Part shown: piece by piece, positions 31,598-35,047 of the stretch
Layout of the letters: every line of letters starts with the position of its first letter
Numbering within the stretch: position 1 is the first letter of the stretch
Assembly: GCA_964372275.1 (NCBI GenBank)
Contig: CAYJRR010000039.1
Coordinates: 1 to 35,047 of the forward strand
Length of the DNA stretch: 35,047 bases
Source: CAYJRR01 sp964372275 [NCBI: uncultured bacterium]
GTDB taxonomy: Bacteria; CAYJRR01
Direction of reading: 5' to 3'
Notes under the pieces: model-generated
Database searches by the model: none
What the model was told of the DNA's origin: nothing
Seen by the model: only the letters and a program-made list of their open reading frames with translations
Made by a program: the position numbers and the translations under genes

Positions 31598-32790
31598 ACG
31601 ACGCGGTCGCGCCCGGCGCCGCGCGCGACGCCATCGCGCCCGCGTTCGGACTCCGGCGGCCGCTCCGTCCCGTCCTCCCCGGGATCCGCTCCGGGACGCT
31701 GCGCGCCTCCGCCACTCCGGCGGTCGATCTGCCGTTCCCTCTCGGCCGGCCGGCGACGCAGCTGTGGTACCTCGGCCGGAACGCGATCCACGCCGCGGTC
31801 GGCATCCTCGGCCTCCCGGCGGGATCGGCGGTCGCCGTTCCGGCCTACACCAACGGCGTGGAGGTGGCGGCATTGGTGGCGCGGGGCTTGCGGCCGGTCA
31901 CGGTGCGGAACGGCCCCGGTCTCGCGCTCGACGTCGACGACCTCGACCGCGTGCTCGCGCGCACGCGCGCGAAGCTGGTGCTCGCGATCCACTACCTCGG
32001 CTTCCCGCAGCCGATCGACGCCGTCGCCGCCGTCTGCCGCACGCATGGCGCAATCCTGTTCGAGGACTGCGCGCTCTCCTTCCTGGCACGTCTCCCCGAC
32101 GGACGCCCGGTGGGGAGCGTCGGGGCGCTCGCCGTCTTCTCCCTCTACAAGACGTTGCCGATCCCCGACGGAGCGGCGCTGGCGATCAACGACCCGACGA
32201 TCGCGACGCCGGATCGCCCCGTCGAACCGGATCTGTCCTCGTCCGCCTCCGGCGTTGGCCGCCTGTTGCTGCGGGGGGCGCAGTCGGGGGACGTCGCCGG
32301 CCGGGTCGCGGCGGGGCTTCTCGACGCCGCGCGACGGGCGGCGTCGATCGGCTTCCGCGCGTCCGGCGTCGAGCGGACCGCCGCCGGAAGCATGACCTTC
32401 GAGTCGAAGCGCCTTCCGTGGGGCGCGTCGGCGTTCGCCCGCGCGATCCTTCCGCGTCTCGACTACGGTCGGATCGTCGCCGCGCGCCGGCGGAACTTCC
32501 TCCGCCTGCGCGATCGGCTCTCGGGCCTTCCGACCCTCTTCGATTCGCTCCCGGACGGCGCCTGCCCGCTCTTCTACCCGGTGATCGTCGAGGAGAAGGA
32601 CCGGTTCCGCCGGAAGCTCGCCGAGCGTTCGATCGAGACGGTCGACTTCTGGTCGACCTGGCACCCGGCGACGCCGCCGGATCCGGAGATCGCGCGGCTG
32701 CGGCGGTCGGTCGTCGAGCTCCCGTGCCTGCAGGATCTTTCGCCGGAGGCGATCGACGAAGTCGCCGACGCGGTGCTGGACGTGTGGTAA
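31594..32790 (+). CDS. DegT/DnrJ/EryC1/StrS-like PLP enzyme
   Basis: This 398-residue protein resembles the DegT/StrS aminotransferase family. It has [70 protein letters not shown], and [17 protein letters not shown] containing the expected PLP lysine at K186. The C-terminal half is more divergent, with [22 protein letters not shown] and [12 protein letters not shown]. The family makes amino sugars from keto sugars; the GTGA overlap with the acyltransferase suggests that an N-acylated sugar for a surface polymer is the product. An upstream GTG at 31585 is a possible alternative start. The retained lysine argues for activity, but the substrate is unknown. Confidence 0.8.
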   Translation: MNDAVAPGAARDAIAPAFGLRRPLRPVLPGIRSGTLRASATPAVDLPFPLGRPATQLWYLGRNAIHAAVGILGLPAGSAVAVPAYTNGVEVAALVARGLRPVTVRNGPGLALDVDDLDRVLARTRAKLVLAIHYLGFPQPIDAVAAVCRTHGAILFEDCALSFLARLPDGRPVGSVGALAVFSLYKTLPIPDGAALAINDPTIATPDRPVEPDLSSSASGVGRLLLRGAQSGDVAGRVAAGLLDAARRAASIGFRASGVERTAAGSMTFESKRLPWGASAFARAILPRLDYGRIVAARRRNFLRLRDRLSGLPTLFDSLPDGACPLFYPVIVEEKDRFRRKLAERSIETVDFWSTWHPATPPDPEIARLRRSVVELPCLQDLSPEAIDEVADAVLDVW

Positions 32791-32794
32791 GAGT

Positions 32795-32844
32795 GCGCAG
32801 CGGATCGGGGTGTCCCCGACGAGCCCGAAGGGCGTGACCGTGCG
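32795..32844 (+). promoter_or_regulatory. Two-hairpin element, copy B (before DEAD-box helicase)
   Basis: Hairpin 1 is TCGGGG-TGT-CCCCGA (32805-32819), the same stem as copy A with a different loop. After two bases comes AGCCCGAAGGGCG (32822-32834), then five bases and the GTG start at 32840. The element begins just after the stop of the DegT-like gene (32790). Outer similarity with copy A extends to GCGCAG upstream and to the TGCG around the start codon. Confidence 0.6.
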
Positions 32845-34219
32845 ATTTGCCGAGCTGCACCTGATCGAGCCCCTCCTGCGAGCCGTCTCCGAGGAGGGCT
32901 ATTCCGTCGCCACCCCGATCCAGGTGGGGGCGATCCCGCACGTCCTCGCGGGACGCGATCTGTTGGGCTTGGCCCAGACCGGGACGGGGAAGACGGCGGC
33001 GTTCGCCCTCCCGATCCTGCAGCGCCTGGCCAAGGCGGGTGCCCGCCCCGGGGGTGGCGGGGGCCGGAGGCCGATCCGGGTCCTGGTGGTGACGCCGACC
33101 CGGGAGCTGGCGAGCCAGATCGGCGACAGCTTCGCGTGCTACGGCCGCCACCTCGGGCTGCGCCACACCGTCGTCTTCGGCGGCGTGGGGCAGCGACCGC
33201 AGGAGCAGGCGCTGGCGCGCGGGATCGACATCCTGGTGGCGACGCCGGGTCGGCTGCTCGATCTCCTCGGACAGGGGTTCGTCCACCTGCAGCACCTCGA
33301 CGTCTTCGTGCTCGACGAAGCCGACCGGATGCTCGACATGGGGTTCCTTCCCGACGTGCGCCGGATCATCGCCGTGCTGCCGAAGGCTCGGCAGACGCTC
33401 TTCTTCTCCGCCACCATGCCGCCGGAGGCGCGGCGCCTCGCCGACCGCCTGCTGACGAATCCGGCGCACGTCTCGGTCGTCCCGGCGACGGCGACCGCCG
33501 ATCGCATCCGGCAGTCGGTCTACTTCGTGGAGAAGGATCGCAAGCGGGCGCTCCTCGTCCACCTCCTCGCCGACGCGGCGATCACGCGGGTGCTCGTCTT
33601 CACCCGCACCAAGCACGGGGCGAACCGGCTCGCCGACGGCCTCGCTCGCGCCGGGATCGAGGCGGAGGCGATCCACGGCGACAAATCGCAGGGGGCCCGC
33701 GAGCGCGCCCTGTCCGGGTTCAAGGCGGGCCGCGTGCGCGCGCTGGTCGCGACCGACATCGCGGCGCGCGGCATCGACGTGGAGGAGATCTCGCACGTCG
33801 TGAACTACGACCTGCCGAACGTGCCGGAGAGCTACGTCCACCGGATCGGACGGACGGCACGCGCCGGAGCCTCGGGGACCGCCTTCTCCTTCTGCGCCCG
33901 CGACGAACGCTCCTACCTCGCCGAGATCGAACGGACGATCCGCACCCGGCTCGCCGTTACACCGATCCCCGCGCTCGCCGACGGCGGCGAACGGCCGACC
34001 GCGCCGCCGGATCGACCGTCGCACCGAGAACCTCCACGCCACCGCGAGCCGTCACGGCGCCGCGAGACGTCCCGAGACGGAGAACCCGCGCGACCGCCGG
34101 TTCGCCTCGCACGGCCGGAGGCTCCACCGGGCGACGAGCCGGCTTGGCTACGCTACAGCTACGCTTCGTCCGCACGGCCTCCGGCCGCGAAACCGCCGCG
34201 CCGCCGGCGGCGACGCTGA
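32840..34219 (+). CDS. DEAD-box ATP-dependent RNA helicase, RhlE-like
   Basis: This 459-residue protein unwinds RNA using ATP. Motifs in order: Q motif (YSVATPIQ, 21-28), I AQTGTGKT (45-52), Ia PTREL, GG, Ib TPGR, II DEAD (159-162), [36 protein letters not shown] and [10 protein letters not shown], all complete. The C-terminal 85 residues are rich in Arg, Glu, Pro and His with repeated HRE-P/RRRE patterns, a common RNA-binding tail. GTG 32840 is chosen because [16 protein letters not shown] aligns with the usual RhlE N-terminus; in-frame GTGs at 32810 and 32834 lie inside the upstream hairpin element. RhlE proteins act in ribosome assembly and RNA turnover. Confidence 0.94.
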   Translation: MRFAELHLIEPLLRAVSEEGYSVATPIQVGAIPHVLAGRDLLGLAQTGTGKTAAFALPILQRLAKAGARPGGGGGRRPIRVLVVTPTRELASQIGDSFACYGRHLGLRHTVVFGGVGQRPQEQALARGIDILVATPGRLLDLLGQGFVHLQHLDVFVLDEADRMLDMGFLPDVRRIIAVLPKARQTLFFSATMPPEARRLADRLLTNPAHVSVVPATATADRIRQSVYFVEKDRKRALLVHLLADAAITRVLVFTRTKHGANRLADGLARAGIEAEAIHGDKSQGARERALSGFKAGRVRALVATDIAARGIDVEEISHVVNYDLPNVPESYVHRIGRTARAGASGTAFSFCARDERSYLAEIERTIRTRLAVTPIPALADGGERPTAPPDRPSHREPPRHREPSRRRETSRDGEPARPPVRLARPEAPPGDEPAWLRYSYASSARPPAAKPPRRRRRR

Positions 34220-34853
34220 TTCTTGGCTCCTCCTCGGTCGATGGCCGACTATCGCGCCTTCGAACGGGACGGCATCCGCCGTCGCGCGGGACGCGGGCGA
34301 TGCTCCGGTCGACATCCGGTGATGCCGCGAGTCGAATCCCTCGGATCGGTGTCGTGCCGGTCGCCGTCCGCTTGCTCCACGAATCCTCTCGGTACATCCA
34401 TCGGCATCGCTCCCGCGGCCGCGGCGGACGGCTCCCTTCGCGACTTGAATGCACCGGCTGACGCCCATCGGCTGGTTAGGGGGGACGGCTCCTCTGCGCC
34501 CGGGCTCCTGCGGCGCGGTGTCCCTTGAGAAGCATCTTCCGACTTCCGCCGGGAGGAGTGGCGAAGGGCAGCTGCCCTCGATGTCGTCAGTCAGATTCGT
34601 CCGCGATGTATTTGGTCTGAACCTCTGAATTTCTTTTTCGGATCGCCATTTTTTTATTGACAGCTCGCGCGCGTCATCCGGGGTCCCATCCGATAGAACC
34701 CGCGGAACGTACTTCCTGGCGCGGCCACGCGGCTCGCTCGGCGCCGCACGGAGCGAGTCGTTCGTTCGGCGCGTTCTCGCGTTGTCGCGCTCGCTAGGGC
34801 GCCTCCCAGTGGCTCCGGAGACCTCGTGTTATCCGGAAAGCATGGAGGTTCCC
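34220..34853. other. Intergenic region of about 630 bp with an A/T-rich pocket
   Basis: No convincing gene is seen. The small open frames here (for example 34223-34528) look like spurious GC-rich frames. From about 34615 to 34662 the base composition drops sharply, with a run of T's (TTTCTTTTT, TTTTTTTATTGACA). A hairpin CTCGCTC (34733-34739) with GAGCGAG (34751-34757) lies in the presumed leader of the HNH gene. TTGACA at 34657-34662 has no good -10 at the right distance. The change in composition suggests a junction with acquired DNA. Confidence 0.5.
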
Positions 34854-35047
34854 ATGTCGATTCCCGCGATGGACCCGCAGCACTTCGACGGCCGCCTGCG
34901 CGAGCTCTTGGGGAGCGAGTGCCGCGTCAAGGTCGACTTCCTGCTCCACCTGGCCGAGTTCGAGCGACGGAAGATGCACGAGGCCCTCGGCTACTCGAGC
35001 CTGTGGGTCTATTGCCGCGAGGCGCTCGGTCTCCCGGAAGGTCCCAC
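34854..35047 (+). CDS. HNH endonuclease-family protein, N-terminal part (truncated by window end)
   Basis: The open frame runs off the window after about 64 codons. It encodes VDFLLHLAEFERRK-x-HEALGYSSLWVYC-x-EALGL-x-EG, matching the conserved N-terminal helical region of a large family of HNH endonuclease-like proteins that occur in many copies in some Myxococcota and related genomes (pattern LAEFDRRR-x-x-x-LGYSSLF-x-YC-x-x-ELGLSEG). The HNH nuclease motif itself would lie beyond the window. The ATG at 34854 has a strong GGAGG six bases upstream. The preceding non-coding, A/T-rich region fits a mobile or laterally acquired gene. The family call is from the N-terminus only. Confidence 0.68.
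   Translation, partial: MSIPAMDPQHFDGRLRELLGSECRVKVDFLLHLAEFERRKMHEALGYSSLWVYCREALGLPEGP

Noticed and set aside
34223-34528. 101-codon open frame after the DEAD-box gene
   Set aside because: The composition is random-looking (Arg, Ser, Pro), with no Shine-Dalgarno and no family resemblance.
34657-34662. TTGACA resembling a -35 box
   Set aside because: No -10-like hexamer at 16-18 bp; the next A/T-rich hexamer is about 30 bp away.
1-35047. CRISPR arrays, rRNA genes, insertion sequences and known riboswitches
   Set aside because: No regularly spaced direct repeats, rRNA-like stretches, transposase genes with terminal repeats, or recognised riboswitch cores were seen on reading both strands.

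Overview
The window is very GC-rich and densely coding. Gene ends often overlap by a few bases (ATGA, GTGA or TGATG junctions). Delta-60 beta-propeller lipoproteins, a Ser/Thr kinase with an HRDVSPQN catalytic loop, a heme-type diguanylate cyclase, a multi-copy type HNH endonuclease N-terminus and many exported proteins of unknown function suggest a deltaproteobacterial or Myxococcota-like lineage, probably from an environmental assembly. This placement is an inference from gene content only.

Layout. Positions 1-1424 (minus): a short NuoM-like tail at the window edge, then a DUF4331 protein split into two coupled ORFs. Positions 1474-3107 (plus): a membrane-anchored hypothetical protein and an HTTM-domain membrane protein. 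Positions 3111-6599 (minus): two paralogous delta-60 repeat lipoproteins and a choice-of-anchor-C/DUF642-like lipoprotein. Positions 6744-9812 (minus): a B12-binding radical SAM protein fused to a DUF2344 domain through a long low-complexity linker. The gap that follows holds a striking A/T-rich inverted repeat. Positions 10096-12409 (plus): an exported, possibly outer-membrane protein and a DODA-type dioxygenase. Positions 12431-15564 (minus): a membrane Ser/Thr kinase overlapping an exported protein.

Positions 15627-21162 (plus) form a tightly packed set: SpoU methyltransferase, beta-propeller, Ycf46-like AAA ATPase and an MshEN-domain protein. A DUF4926 protein and a CxxCH/HAMP/GAF/GGDEF diguanylate cyclase follow. 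The MshEN protein carries two 24-residue motifs separated by five residues, the c-di-GMP-binding arrangement known from MshE, so the block may hold both a c-di-GMP producer and a receiver.

Positions 23660-29275 (minus): a [2Fe-2S] thioredoxin-like ferredoxin, an exported unknown protein, an FNR-like flavoprotein, a YihY/BrkB membrane protein, a small unknown protein and a two-component system. A perfect 12-2-12 palindrome precedes the exported protein. Positions 29369-34219 (plus): IspH, a BioF2/CelD-type acyltransferase, a DegT-like PLP enzyme and an RhlE-like DEAD-box helicase. About 630 bp of apparently non-coding DNA then leads to the start of an HNH endonuclease-family gene cut by the window end.

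The most unusual signal is a dispersed element of about 45-50 bp. It consists of two hairpins, the second being the 13-mer AGCCCGAAGGGCG, present exactly four times. Three copies lie directly before the start codons of the diguanylate cyclase, IspH and DEAD-box genes. Its first stem shows a compensatory base-pair change between copies. I do not recognise it as a named RNA family.
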